A DNA stretch of 64,000 bases from GCA-002726655 sp046582185 (GTDB lineage: Bacteria; Pseudomonadota; Gammaproteobacteria; Pseudomonadales; Azotimanducaceae). Every line of letters starts with the position of its first letter. The first letter of the stretch is position 1. The translations under genes and the position numbers were made by a program. The notes beneath the pieces are model-generated. The model saw nothing but the letters and a program-made list of their open reading frames with translations, ran no database searches and was not told where the DNA came from. Below, piece by piece: positions 42,839 through 52,553 of this stretch. The DNA lies in NCBI GenBank assembly GCA_046582185.1, contig JAYGEX010000033.1, forward strand, positions 1 through 64,000. The letters run 5' to 3'.

Positions 42839-44599
42839 CTACCGCGGCGGGATGGCTCCTACTGTCCCATGCCGGCGGCTGTCGGCCGCACCTTGCATGC
42901 CATCTGGTCGCACGACGATCACATGCAGGCCTGAGTTTTCGCCTCGGCCCTCTCGCACGTCATAACCCAGTGCTTTCAGTTTCGCAGAAATTTCCTCACC
43001 GGGAGTCGCCGAATCTTCCACCCCCACGGATTCGCCACGAGCGACGATATTCGGGAAATCTACTGCCGCCTGGGCAGACAGGTCCCAGTCCAGTACGGCC
43101 AGTATCGTCTTCGTTGTATACGCGAGTATCGAACTGCCGCCTGCAGATCCGGTGAGCATCACGGGGTCGCCACGATCATCGAAAATTATCGTTGGCGACA
43201 TTGATGATCGCGGTCTCTTGCCCGGAGCGATGGCGTTGGCGGCCAAAGTTCCGTCTTCATACTGTTTCCGGGAAAAGTCTGTCAATTCGTTATTCAGAAA
43301 AAAACCGTTTGTCATGCGTATCGAGCCGTAGGGAAATCCGACTGAAGCTGTCATCGACACGGCATTACCGTCTCCGTCGATAATCGACAAATGTGATGTA
43401 CCGACAGCTTCGATCGTACGGTCGCCTCCTCGGATCCGCGCAACCTTGTCCAGTTGAGCTGCAAATCCGGGGTCTCCGTGCGTGGACGTCTCAGCGGGTT
43501 CGAAACGCTCAGTCGCGCGGTGCGATATATACGCAGGATCGATCAACGCCTGTGTCGGCACATCAACGAAACCCGGATCGCCGATGAAATGATCCCTGTC
43601 CGCATAGGCCAGCCGCTGAGCGTCGATGAACACCTGAATTTTGTCTTCAATGCTGCGGTCGTCCGGCGACAACAATTCATCGTACAGGGCAGGAATCATG
43701 ATATGGGCGATACCCGAAGACGGTGGCGGTATCGAGCAGATTTTGTAATCGCGAAAAGCACCACACACTGCATCACGCTTGACTGTCTTATACTCAACCA
43801 CATCCGTTATAGTCATAGAACTCCCCAGGGGTTCCGCCTGCGCGCGATTGACGACTGCCCGGGCGATATCCCCACTGTAGAATGCTTGGCCTCCTTCCAG
43901 GGCAATACGCTCCAGTGTCTGCGCGTACTGCGGGTTTCTTTTCACACTGCCAACGGCAAGAGCTTTACCTTCGGGAAACAGATATTTGGCGGTATTCGGA
44001 AAATCTTGCAAGTCAAACCTTGAGGCCATGCGAGCAAGATAACTGTTCATTTTACGTGTCACTTCAAAACCGTCTTTTGCTAGCGAAATTGCGGGAGTAA
44101 ACAAATCAGCCCAAGGAACTTGGCCGTAGTCATCGTGTGCAGACTGATACAGGGACACGGCGCCAGGGACCCCGATCGATATACCCGCCGGCCACAAATC
44201 CACGAATCCAAGGGGCTCGCCGTTACGCACGAACATCTCGGCGGACGCTGATCCCGGTGCCGTTTCCCGTCCGTCATAGACAGTCAATGCATCCGTCGCC
44301 CGGTCATAGACAAGCATAAATGCGCTGCCACCGATGCCAGAACTCTCCGGTTCCACCAGGCCGAGAACCGCGTGGGCTGCAATGGCTGCATCGACCGCAT
44401 GCCCGCCTTTTTCAAGGATCGCAATAGCTGCAGCGACCGCCTCGGGATTGGCGGCGCTCACCATCGCCCCATGTGGCCAACTGCGTGTTGGCTCGGTGCT
44501 GATCTGCTGGCTGATCTGCTGGATAGTCGAACTCGAATCAGTTGACGTCGAGCAGCCGACGATCAGTGCGATCGTTAGCAGGGCATAAAATCGGCTCAT
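42839..44599 (-). CDS. Gamma-glutamyltransferase-like lipoprotein (second copy)
   Basis: About 586 aa from the ATG at 44599, selected because GAGGA lies 7 bases upstream and a lipoprotein signal follows (FYALLTIALIVGCSTS, lipobox VGC). The Ntn core shows AAHAVLGLVEPESSGIGGS, YDGRETAPGS, PPPSSGIAHI, and the processing site VGTSHLSIIDGDGN, where the usual TTH is TSH but the first Thr, the likely nucleophile, remains. It is clearly diverged from the first copy and by eye has more G+C than its neighbours, so it may be acquired. A short duplication encodes IQQISQQIS. Confidence 0.88.
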   Translation of the reverse strand: MSRFYALLTIALIVGCSTSTDSSSTIQQISQQISTEPTRSWPHGAMVSAANPEAVAAAIAILEKGGHAVDAAIAAHAVLGLVEPESSGIGGSAFMLVYDRATDALTVYDGRETAPGSASAEMFVRNGEPLGFVDLWPAGISIGVPGAVSLYQSAHDDYGQVPWADLFTPAISLAKDGFEVTRKMNSYLARMASRFDLQDFPNTAKYLFPEGKALAVGSVKRNPQYAQTLERIALEGGQAFYSGDIARAVVNRAQAEPLGSSMTITDVVEYKTVKRDAVCGAFRDYKICSIPPPSSGIAHIMIPALYDELLSPDDRSIEDKIQVFIDAQRLAYADRDHFIGDPGFVDVPTQALIDPAYISHRATERFEPAETSTHGDPGFAAQLDKVARIRGGDRTIEAVGTSHLSIIDGDGNAVSMTASVGFPYGSIRMTNGFFLNNELTDFSRKQYEDGTLAANAIAPGKRPRSSMSPTIIFDDRGDPVMLTGSAGGSSILAYTTKTILAVLDWDLSAQAAVDFPNIVARGESVGVEDSATPGEEISAKLKALGYDVREGRGENSGLHVIVVRPDGMQGAADSRRHGTVGAIPPR

Positions 44600-45119
44600 G
44601 GTATTCCTCGGACTGAGTCTCGAAAAGCGGCCAAATATACCGCATTTCCGCGGCGGGGAATATAGGGAGTAAATTGAAGTAAATTGGGACACCCCGGAAT
44701 TAGGGACATAAGCTTTCGTGATGGTGAGCCAAGTTCCTTTTCCAATGTGCCCCGAACTTCGCTCTTTCTTGAGTGTCCTGAAGTTTCGTTCTAAGGCTTT
44801 GCTACCAATTTCCGGCCGGAAGTCAATGGTTTCCTTTTTGTCTGCCTTTGAGCTCAACCCGAACAAGCTGCGTTCTAATCTGACAACAGTTAGCACATAG
44901 AGGATTTCGAGCGCCAACCCAACTGTCCATAATTCATAGTTACTTCCAGTCTGAAGCAGTCATTGAGAATTTTTTAATCATTATCACAAACAATCATAAG
45001 TTGATTGATTGCGAGCCAGCCGCAGGTACACAGTAAGTGAATGTTCCTTCCCATAAGGACCGCATGCCTCAAGCAGCCTTAGAGCTTTACTGAACTCGGA
45101 TAGTCTCTCCCCTGCCTCT
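44600..45119. other. 520-bp intergenic region between the second ggt-like gene and folD
   Basis: No gene is well supported. The frame of the second ggt-like gene stays open to 44917 but the added residues resemble nothing known and precede a clean lipoprotein start. The segment at about 44680-44720 (gggacaccccggaattaggg) looks like REP-type sequence found beside IS200-like transposases in other gammaproteobacteria. A 10-bp direct duplication (agtaaattg) occurs at about 44665-44690. Confidence 0.45.
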
Positions 45120-45980
45120 CTATTGACCCAAATGGAAGTGCTCCATCGCATAAATTGTATTCTGCAACATACAAACCCGGGTCATGGGTCCCACACCTCC
45201 GGGAACCGGAGTGATCCATCCGGCTCGCTTTGATGCCTCGTCAAACTCCACGTCCCCGTGAAGTCTGCCCTGGTCGTCGCGGGTAATTCCGATATCGATG
45301 ACTGTTGCGCCAGGTTTAATCCAGGCGCCTTTAATCAACCCGGGAATGCCAACGGCCGATATGACAATGTCGGCATACTCGACGTGATCCCGCACATTGG
45401 AAGTGAACTTATGAGTCGCGGAAACGCTACACCCTGCCAACAGCAGTTCCAGCGCCATAGGGCGACCGACATGGTTGGATACACCAATAACAGTGGCGTC
45501 TTTGCCCATTATTTCGACGCCAATTCTCTCCAACAGCTGCATGACACCCATTGGAGTACAGGGTCTAAGCCCAGGGTGTCTTAATACCAGTCTGCCGACA
45601 TTGTATGGGTGGAAACCATCCACATCCTTGTTTGGGTCAATGGCTTCGAGTATTGCCAGGTTATCGATGTGATCAGGCAGGGGAAGCTGAACCAGTATTC
45701 CATCGATAGTTGGATCGGCGTTGAACTCCGAAATAACCGCGAGCAATTCCTGTTGGGAAATATCCTTGTCGAATAATCGGACCTCAGATTTAATCCCTAC
45801 CTCTTTACAGTCACGTTGTTTGTTTCTGACGTAGATGCTTGAACCGGGATCATCTCCCACGAGTATTACCGCAAGCCCCGGCACTCGATGATTCGCCTGC
45901 TCCAGCGAGCTGACCTTCGTTCTGAGCTCCTTTCGGATTGAGGCCGAAATGGCTTTACCGTCAATTATTCTTGCAGGCAT
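45120..45980 (-). CDS. folD: Bifunctional methylenetetrahydrofolate dehydrogenase/cyclohydrolase FolD
   Basis: A 286-aa enzyme that oxidises 5,10-methylene-THF with NADP and opens the methenyl product to 10-formyl-THF. The catalytic YxxxK is Y50-K54 in SSIYVRNKQRDCKE, the PQLPLPxH signature appears as DGILVQLPLPDH, the NADP site as VIGVSNHVGRPMALEL, and the C-terminal PVPGGVGPMT is intact. Length is normal. It is a single gene with its own promoter region on the right. Confidence 0.96.
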   Translation of the reverse strand: MPARIIDGKAISASIRKELRTKVSSLEQANHRVPGLAVILVGDDPGSSIYVRNKQRDCKEVGIKSEVRLFDKDISQQELLAVISEFNADPTIDGILVQLPLPDHIDNLAILEAIDPNKDVDGFHPYNVGRLVLRHPGLRPCTPMGVMQLLERIGVEIMGKDATVIGVSNHVGRPMALELLLAGCSVSATHKFTSNVRDHVEYADIVISAVGIPGLIKGAWIKPGATVIDIGITRDDQGRLHGDVEFDEASKRAGWITPVPGGVGPMTRVCMLQNTIYAMEHFHLGQ

Positions 45981-46373
45981 CGATCTTGTTCCCTAGCATG
46001 ATTTATCAGTTGTAACATATCATCTCCCGGTGACATCGTTTCCTTCACGCTGGGAATTCCTGGCCAGATATCGACACTTTAGAGCTCGGCATAGACATTC
46101 AGGTGTGGTGCCAAATTGTCGGAGATACTATCCGGCTATTCCGGACCAGTGAATTTCGATGAATTTTCTGCTACGAAGCCGCAACGATCACACCGAACGA
46201 TTCGCCATAAGGTGTACCATTTCTATACAAATGGAGCCAATAAATAGAGCCGACATCCAATACATAGGGAAGCAGTTTTTAAATGCTTGATAGTGGATGT
46301 CTGATTGAGTCATGACCTGCCTTCGACTCCAAAGCAGCATTCTTAAGAAAGGACGGGAAACGTACGTCGACAC
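45981..46373. other. 393-bp intergenic region upstream of folD
   Basis: This gap holds the folD promoter and the 3' flank of the broken sulfatase gene. A short minus-strand ORF (46188-46373) has no recognisable content. In another minus-strand frame around 46200-46260 a coherent-looking stretch (YWLHLYRNGTPYGESFGV) may be a fossil of a lost gene; I cannot assign it. Confidence 0.4.
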
Positions 46374-47806
46374 TTACTGTTTCCTTAGCGCCTGCGAATC
46401 CGGTGTGCCCTGATCATCTGCGAGCGACGCCAGATGCTCATCTAACACTTTATACAAGGGCGTCTCTACCCAAGTGTCTTCGATGTAGTGGCGAAGACGC
46501 TCTTGCTCCTGGGGATCTTTCAATAGATTGTAGATCGCGGGATCGAGGTTTGTTACGACAGGTTCACCGATTCTCTCTATCTCCTTGAAGAGCATTTTCC
46601 AGTTCCGCCATTTCACCGCGGCAACTTCATTGCCAATGTAAAACACGATTGACTCTCGAGCAGACTTCTTGGCTTTGCCCATGAGGAAATCCGAATGGTC
46701 AGCACTGTCCATGATGCGATCGCTAGGGAGATCAAGACCCAGCATAGCGGCCAATGTGGCGTACACATCCATCGCATGGACAATTTCGTTGGATTTTTGC
46801 CTCGGTGGAATTTTACCGGGCCAGCGGATCAAAAAAGGAACGCGAAAGGAACCTTCGTAGCTGGTAAAAAGGCTACCTCGCCAGGGTCCGTTGAATCCTT
46901 CTCTTCCGACTCCCCCATAGCCTCCGTTGTCAGAGGTAAAGATGAAAATAGTATCGTCCTTGATCCCCTGTTTTTCGATTGCATTCAGGAGTTCACCGAT
47001 ATAGGTATCCGTCTGTGCCAGGATATCAGCGAAATCACCGTTGCCAGTTTTACCCCTGGCCTCGGGGTGAGGATCATGAGGCGTATGTGTTTGCGTATAT
47101 GGAATGAAAACGAAGAATGGTTTGTCTTTATTTGCCTTGCGTTGAATGAAGTCGAGCGCGTGATCGGTAATCTCTCGATCCATCGTCGCACGCTTCTTAC
47201 GACCATAGACTTCGTGCTCTTTGGGCTTCTCACCACGCTTGGCGGACATGACATGCATGAAGCGGGCTCCCGAATCTTTTTGATAGGAGGCACTGTCCGG
47301 CCAGAAAGATCTATCCGAGGACCTGGGAATACCCCACCATTCATCGAAACCCTGATCGGTGGGGAAGCGGCCCTCGGTGTCTCCCAAATGCCATTTACCA
47401 AATAATCCCGTTGCGTAACCGGCATCCGATAGGAATTCAGCCAGCGTGTACTCCGACAAATTTAATCCATACCATGGATCTTGCGGCGGAGCACCTTTCC
47501 GTAGCCTTGTATGTATCGCGTAGCGGCCGGTCATCAACGCTGCGGTGACGGTGTGCACTCCGCATCTACGTTATAGTTCGTCAGTTGGAAGCCTTCATTG
47601 GCAATGCTATCGATATTTGGCGTTGCGGCGCCGCGAATTTCGCCGCCGCCATAAACACCAGGTTCTCCATAACCAAAATTATCCATCAGAACCAGCACAA
47701 TATTTGGATTGTCGTCGCGTCCAGCAGCATCCAAAGTCATTGGAATTGAGACAATTAAAACTAACAGTAACGCGGGGATTGTCGCTCTTCGAACGCATTG
47801 GCACAT
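46374..47806 (-). pseudogene. Arylsulfatase-type gene frameshifted inside its formylglycine motif
   Basis: From an ATG at 47806 with GGAGG 5 bases upstream, a signal peptide and the sulfatase N-terminus are encoded (NPNIVLVLMDNFGYGEPG, then TPNIDSIANEG) up to AECTPSPQR and a stop. One base later in frame the protein resumes as AALMTGRYAIHTRL and runs as a full S1 sulfatase (GKWHLGDTEGRFPTDQGFDE, FIFTSDNGGYGG). Restoring a single G near 47544/47545 gives CTPSRAALMTGR, the canonical active-site signature whose Cys becomes formylglycine. The defect is either a real disabling mutation or a sequencing error. Confidence 0.85.
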
Positions 47807-47829
47807 CGTGACCTCCATTGAGGTTTTGA

Positions 47830-48133
47830 ATAAAAGTCTTACCCAAGCTTACTAGACACTGTGGTTGTTTAGGCGCTAATTTTTCTCCACGCTGAAGCCA
47901 CTCCCGCGATACCTCATACTGCTCACACAGGGTGTCGCAGTACAACGGGTCCTCTGAGTCAGCTGTAGTAGAGCGTCAGTTCGTCGTACACTGCATATCG
48001 CCCGGGCACGTAACGCCATACGCTCGCTCGTTCCTTTGCATATAGCGGAAACGGCGAAAACACCCCGGCCCTTGCCGGGCGTAACGCGAATCCTGTATGG
48101 GATACACAACCCCATATCGTCGTTCCCCGTCAT
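47830..48133 (-). pseudogene. SET-domain protein remnant with at least two frameshifts
   Basis: An ATG at 48133 with AGGAG 7 bases upstream starts a frame reading IPYRIRVTPGKGRGVFAVSA and KGT. The homology then continues in a second frame as VWRYVPGRYAVYDELTL, and in a third as DPLYCDTLCEQYEVS. Together these match the start of bacterial SET-domain lysine methyltransferase-like proteins (GKGRGVFA, then a W-x-Y-x-PGxYAVYDE block). The SAM-binding NHxxxPN region is missing because the gene ends too early. No single frame gives a functional protein. Confidence 0.65.
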
Positions 48134-48188
48134 ATTCCAATCTCCTGACACAAACACTCAAAGCAGGCATTCTAAAAATTCGTGTGAA

Positions 48189-49574
48189 TCACTTCACAAT
48201 GCCAGGTGCCTGATACCCACCCATCAACTGAGAGATGTGCCCGGCGAGTCGAATCGTTGTGAGGTCGGCTCCATAAGGCCCCACTACCTGGAAGCTGATT
48301 GGTAAGCCTGATTCGCCCAGTCCGATCGGCGGGACTGAAGCTGGCAGATAGGCCATGCCGGTCAAGATTGTCCAACTCACCAGATCTGCATACGGACGCT
48401 GTTCACCATTGCAAACGAGAGTTCGGGTTGAGAAATCACCTCCGTGAACATGCTCGAAAGGTGGCACGAACGATACGGGCATAATTATCGCATCATAATT
48501 TTCAAAGAACATGGACCACTCTGAACGAAGAGACTGACGTTTTAGATCAGCTTCAAGCCAGGCATGATGACCAATATCTGTTTCCTGCAATTGTTGTTCA
48601 GAGTGACTTTGCAGCATCGCGGCTCCCACCAATTGCAAGCCAAGTGCTAATGCTTCTGCAGGATCAATATTGGGTTGTGCATCGCGATCGACTTGAATGC
48701 CGGATTTTTCGAGCTCGTTAACTGCAGCTTGAATAACCGTTAGCACTTCATTATCTAATTTGCAGAAATCGTGTTCCATCCAGACAGCAACGCGCATTTC
48801 GCTCAGCGCCTTAGCTGGCTGCAAGCGGGTCACCAGAGGGCCATCTTGTCGTATCATCAATTTAAGCAATAACTCCAAATCTTCTGCAGACCGGGCTATT
48901 GGACCATGCACGTTCACATCCGCCTCGGCCGTACCGCCCTGGACATGATCAATATAGCCACGGCTTCCAACAATTCCCCAACTTGGTTTATGGCCAAAGA
49001 CGCCACAAAACGAAGCCGGAAATCGAATTGACCCTCCGATGTCGGTGCCAATCTCAAAGGACGACATGCCTGTGGCGACCGCAGCAGCTGCACCACCCGA
49101 CGATCCGCCAGGCACTCTATCTTTATTCCAGGGGTTGTTGGTCGTACCAAACATATCATTGTATGCCTGGATGTCCCCTGACCAACGAGGCAGGTTAGTC
49201 TTGCCGATGACAATAGCCCCGGCTTGCCTGACCGCTTTGACTACATCAGCATCTTTTGCTGGAACATTGTTGTGCAGCTCTGTTGCTCCACCGGTTGAAC
49301 GCATACCTTTGACTTCAAGCGCATCTTTTATTGTAATTGGGATGCCGTGCAATGGGCCTCGATTCACCCCGCGCTCGAGCTGCGAGTCAGCTTCATCCGC
49401 AGCTTGCCGAGCAGAATCAAACTCGCGAGTAATGACTGCATTGAGCTCAGGGTCAACTTGTTCAATCCGGGCGATCATCGCCTCCAGTAGCTCACGACTG
49501 GTGATGTCCCTGTTTCGGATGGCTTCTGCCTGATGACTGGTTGACCATAAAGTAATATCAGATTCCGGATTCAT
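48189..49574 (-). CDS. Amidase-signature family amidase
   Basis: A 461-aa amidase with the Ser-cisSer-Lys triad visible: K83 in ITIKDALEVKGMRS, S158 in PGGSSGGAAAAVATG and S182 in GTDIGGSIRFPASF. Length is typical of the family, which hydrolyses carboxamides, N-acyl amines or nylon oligomers. AGGAGA lies about 5 bases upstream of the ATG. The luciferase-like gene ends 91 bp upstream on the same strand, so the two may form an operon in a catabolic cluster. Not GatA: there is no GatB/GatC context. Confidence 0.92.
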   Translation of the reverse strand: MNPESDITLWSTSHQAEAIRNRDITSRELLEAMIARIEQVDPELNAVITREFDSARQAADEADSQLERGVNRGPLHGIPITIKDALEVKGMRSTGGATELHNNVPAKDADVVKAVRQAGAIVIGKTNLPRWSGDIQAYNDMFGTTNNPWNKDRVPGGSSGGAAAAVATGMSSFEIGTDIGGSIRFPASFCGVFGHKPSWGIVGSRGYIDHVQGGTAEADVNVHGPIARSAEDLELLLKLMIRQDGPLVTRLQPAKALSEMRVAVWMEHDFCKLDNEVLTVIQAAVNELEKSGIQVDRDAQPNIDPAEALALGLQLVGAAMLQSHSEQQLQETDIGHHAWLEADLKRQSLRSEWSMFFENYDAIIMPVSFVPPFEHVHGGDFSTRTLVCNGEQRPYADLVSWTILTGMAYLPASVPPIGLGESGLPISFQVVGPYGADLTTIRLAGHISQLMGGYQAPGIVK

Positions 49575-49665
49575 AAAGTTCTCCTAAGGCACCTATAATT
49601 CCAATAGTGTATCGCGAGTATAAGAAGGACGAAGACCTTTTTACAACACATGGTTAGCCCGGAAC

Positions 49666-50700
49666 TCACAACTCCTCTTTGGCGAGTTGTTTTACCCTTG
49701 GTACAACCTCAGTAAACAGTTTTTCCAGACTCCCGGCCATCTGCTCGGTCCGTAATCCCGGTGGCACTGCCATACTAACAATATCGGTCATGCCGAACTC
49801 GGTGATAAATGTGAAGAGCTGTTCTACACACTCATCAACGTTACCGATAATCCAGGTTTGAGGGATCGGTTCACCTTGATTGTTGCCAAAGCCGTCATCG
49901 TTGCTCTCCGCGAAAAAACGTTCATAAAGTTTCATGCGGTATTTTTCTGCGACGCGGACTATTGGCCAGTCAGTATCCCTGTCATCGGTCACCAGAATGC
50001 TGCGGATGATCCCAACGCGATAGTCCGATGGATTGCGATTACTTTTCGTTAACGCATCCACCCAGGGGTCGAAAGAGTTCTCCTTAAGTCCCTGGGGTAA
50101 AAAATGTGTATTGTACTCAGCGGCGCGTAGCGCACCCGCTTCAGACATTGCAGCGAGCCACAAAGGCGGACCACCTTCCTGTACATACCCTGGTGTAATG
50201 ATGACATCCTCAAATTGATAGCGTTTGCCGGAATAGCTGAATTTCTCGCCTGTAAAGCAACGCTGTAAGACCTCAATGCCTTCATTCATTAACGACAACC
50301 GCCGACTCACAGGGAAACCGAAGCCGCGAAATTCATGAGGTGCGTAACCCATGCCGATGCCCACTTCGACCCTTCCACCTGAGAGGTTATCCAGTACCGC
50401 CAAATCTTCTGCCAATCGAATCGGATGATTAAATGGCATTAAGCAGATATCGGTGCCAAACCTGACATGACTCGTTACGGCTGCCATGGCTGATGCCACA
50501 GGAATCCAACTGGGAAGGTAGCCATCATCAACAAAGTGATGCTCGGTAAACCAGACAAGATCCGCACCCATTTTATCCAGCCATTGCACCTGCTCTATAA
50601 TTTCGGCATACAGGTGTTGGTCCGTCACACCAGAATCCGGCGGATTACGAAAGTCGTAGCAAACACCGAATCGAAGGGCAGGTTTCTTGGGCGCGGGCAT
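49666..50700 (-). CDS. Luciferase-like (LLM) flavin-dependent oxidoreductase
   Basis: A 344-aa TIM-barrel flavin enzyme from the ATG at 50700, preceded by GAGGA 7 bases away. Upstream open sequence to 51018 overlaps the divergent deacylase gene and is not coding. Family blocks are GADLVWFTEHHFVDDGY, HVRFGTDICLMPFNHPIRLA, VLDNLSGGRVEVGIGMGYAP, and the late GNVDECVEQLF. It may use FMNH2 or F420H2 to oxidise an organic substrate. It is divergent from the deacylase gene, with 129 bp between starts. Confidence 0.9.
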   Translation of the reverse strand: MPAPKKPALRFGVCYDFRNPPDSGVTDQHLYAEIIEQVQWLDKMGADLVWFTEHHFVDDGYLPSWIPVASAMAAVTSHVRFGTDICLMPFNHPIRLAEDLAVLDNLSGGRVEVGIGMGYAPHEFRGFGFPVSRRLSLMNEGIEVLQRCFTGEKFSYSGKRYQFEDVIITPGYVQEGGPPLWLAAMSEAGALRAAEYNTHFLPQGLKENSFDPWVDALTKSNRNPSDYRVGIIRSILVTDDRDTDWPIVRVAEKYRMKLYERFFAESNDDGFGNNQGEPIPQTWIIGNVDECVEQLFTFITEFGMTDIVSMAVPPGLRTEQMAGSLEKLFTEVVPRVKQLAKEEL

Positions 50701-50829
50701 AGGATGATCCTCTACTTTGTGGATGCCTACACCATACACCCCGGTTTGACACCAGCCAAGATATGGGTGATAACGAGTATTGATTAATCGTAGTGAATTG
50801 AGCCTTGGCAGAAGATAAGGAGACGGTAA

Positions 50830-52521
50830 ATGGAATATGACATCATCATTCGGAACGGCACAGTAGTCGATGGCACGGGAGATGCGCCGCGCATGGCGGA
50901 CGTTGCAATCAAAGGAGATCGAATTGCTGCTATCGGTGATATCACCGACGATGCAACGATGGTGATTGATGCAAAAGGTGCCTATGTAACCCCCGGTTTT
51001 GTCGATATTCATACCCACCTGGATGCACAGATAGCCTGGGACCCCATTGCCTCATCTAGTTGCTACCACGGGGTGACCTCCGTTGTTATGGGGAATTGCG
51101 GGGTTAGCTTCGCGCCGTGCAAGCCGGAAGATCGAGAGTATCTTTCCGAGATGATGGAGTCTGTTGAAGATATTCCTAAAAAGGCGATTCAAACAGGACT
51201 ACCCTGGAACTGGGAAACCTACGGCGAATATCTTGCCGCAATTGAGCGTATGCCAAAGGGTGTCAATGTAGGCGGCATGGTGGGTCATTGTGCCGTGCGC
51301 TACTACGTCATGGGTGAGAGAAGCCTGGATGAAGCACCGGCAACTGGTGAAGACATCGAAGAAATGAAAGTGGTGGTGAAAGAAGCGATTGATGCCGGTG
51401 CTCTGGGCTTCTCTACGTCCAGAACGTTTATGCACAAGGTCCCTGACGGCAGGCCAGTGCCAGGCACCTATGCGCAACCGGAAGAGTTGTTGGCCATTGG
51501 CGAAGTCATGGGAGCAGCCGGACGCGGTGTATTTGAAGCGGCGGCTAGACTGGGTGAACGCGATAACCAGGAGTTAACCAACACCCGCGCTGAAATTGCG
51601 TGGATGGGCGAACTGTCACGACGCAATAATGTGAATATAACCTTTGGACTGACCCAGAGCGATCGTCGGCCACAGCTATATCAATCTGTGATTGATTTTT
51701 CTGAAGAAGAAAATGCCAATGGATCCAATCTCAGGCCACAGACGACCTCGAGAGGTATCGGAGCGTTAATGGCCTTTTTACATCGTACGCCATTTGATGG
51801 TGCACCTGCCTGGCGGGCCCTGAGAAAATTGTCGGGAGAGGAGAAAATGGCCATTCTTGCGGATGAGCAAGAACGTCAGAGGTTAGTGGATGATGTTAAT
51901 CTTGAAGATATCCAGATGGACTTTGAAAAACTTTTTGTACTGATGCCAGATCACGTTCGTTACGATATGGACCCATCTACTTCACTGGCAGAACATGCCC
52001 GGCAAAGAGGTGTCGACCCCGTAACCGCATTCTTGGAAATTAGCCTGGAAACACAAGGCAAAGCCGTATTTACCTTTTCGTTCCTGAACCAGCAAATGGA
52101 TGCAGTTGAATCCATGTTAAATCAACCTATTGTGGCGATGGGGCTGGCGGATTCGGGGGCGCATGTTGGGCAGATAATGGACGCGAGCCAACCGACCTGG
52201 TTATTAAAGTACTGGGTAAAAGAGAAAGGTCTGCTGTCCATTGAGGATGCGATTCGTCGTTGGACCTCAGACACGGCGGCAATTTTTGGTATTAAGGATC
52301 GCGGCACACTGGCTGTTGGTATGTATGCTGATGTTAACGTGATTAACCTTGATGAACTCGATTTGGGGTTGCCTGAATATGTATATGATTTCCCCCATGG
52401 CGCTGGTCGATACATCCAGCGAGCGAAGGGATATCAAACCACCCTCGTCAATGGCCAGGTGTTTATGAAAGATGGCGAACCTACCGGGAATCTTGCTGGT
52501 TTAATGCTTCAAAATCGGTAA
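50830..52521 (+). CDS. N-acyl-D-amino-acid deacylase-type amidohydrolase
   Basis: A 563-aa metal-dependent amidohydrolase. It begins with the small beta domain (YDIIIRNGTVVDGTGD) and shows the metal motif H61-x-H63 in GFVDIHTHLDAQIAWDP, then VVMGNCGVSFAPC, GHCAVRYYVMGE, GALGFSTSRTFMHKVPDGR, and the C-terminal GLADSGAHVGQI and GMYADVNVINLDEL. The closest named type is D-aminoacylase/dihydroorotase-like. AAGGAG precedes the ATG. The second luciferase-like gene follows after 32 bp in the same direction. Confidence 0.9.
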   Translation: MEYDIIIRNGTVVDGTGDAPRMADVAIKGDRIAAIGDITDDATMVIDAKGAYVTPGFVDIHTHLDAQIAWDPIASSSCYHGVTSVVMGNCGVSFAPCKPEDREYLSEMMESVEDIPKKAIQTGLPWNWETYGEYLAAIERMPKGVNVGGMVGHCAVRYYVMGERSLDEAPATGEDIEEMKVVVKEAIDAGALGFSTSRTFMHKVPDGRPVPGTYAQPEELLAIGEVMGAAGRGVFEAAARLGERDNQELTNTRAEIAWMGELSRRNNVNITFGLTQSDRRPQLYQSVIDFSEEENANGSNLRPQTTSRGIGALMAFLHRTPFDGAPAWRALRKLSGEEKMAILADEQERQRLVDDVNLEDIQMDFEKLFVLMPDHVRYDMDPSTSLAEHARQRGVDPVTAFLEISLETQGKAVFTFSFLNQQMDAVESMLNQPIVAMGLADSGAHVGQIMDASQPTWLLKYWVKEKGLLSIEDAIRRWTSDTAAIFGIKDRGTLAVGMYADVNVINLDELDLGLPEYVYDFPHGAGRYIQRAKGYQTTLVNGQVFMKDGEPTGNLAGLMLQNR

Positions 52522-52553
52522 AGAGAGGTAGAAGTAAACGAACAGGTGACGAA

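Noticed and set aside
44600..44917. N-terminal extension of about 106 residues on the second gamma-glutamyltransferase
   Set aside because: A clean lipoprotein signal with GAGGA and an ATG at 44599 marks the real start, and the extension has no recognisable domain.
44984..45151. Minus-strand 55-codon ORF overlapping the folD 3' end (contains FSKALRLLEACGPYG)
   Set aside because: The composition looks protein-like but it starts inside folD, has no ribosome site and matches no family I know.
46188..46373. Minus-strand 61-aa ORF upstream of folD
   Set aside because: No signal, motif or ribosome site; probably chance or a gene fossil.
50701..51018. Long N-terminal extension of the 49666 luciferase-like gene
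   Set aside because: It runs antisense into the divergent deacylase gene, while the ATG at 50700 has a good ribosome site and matches the family start.
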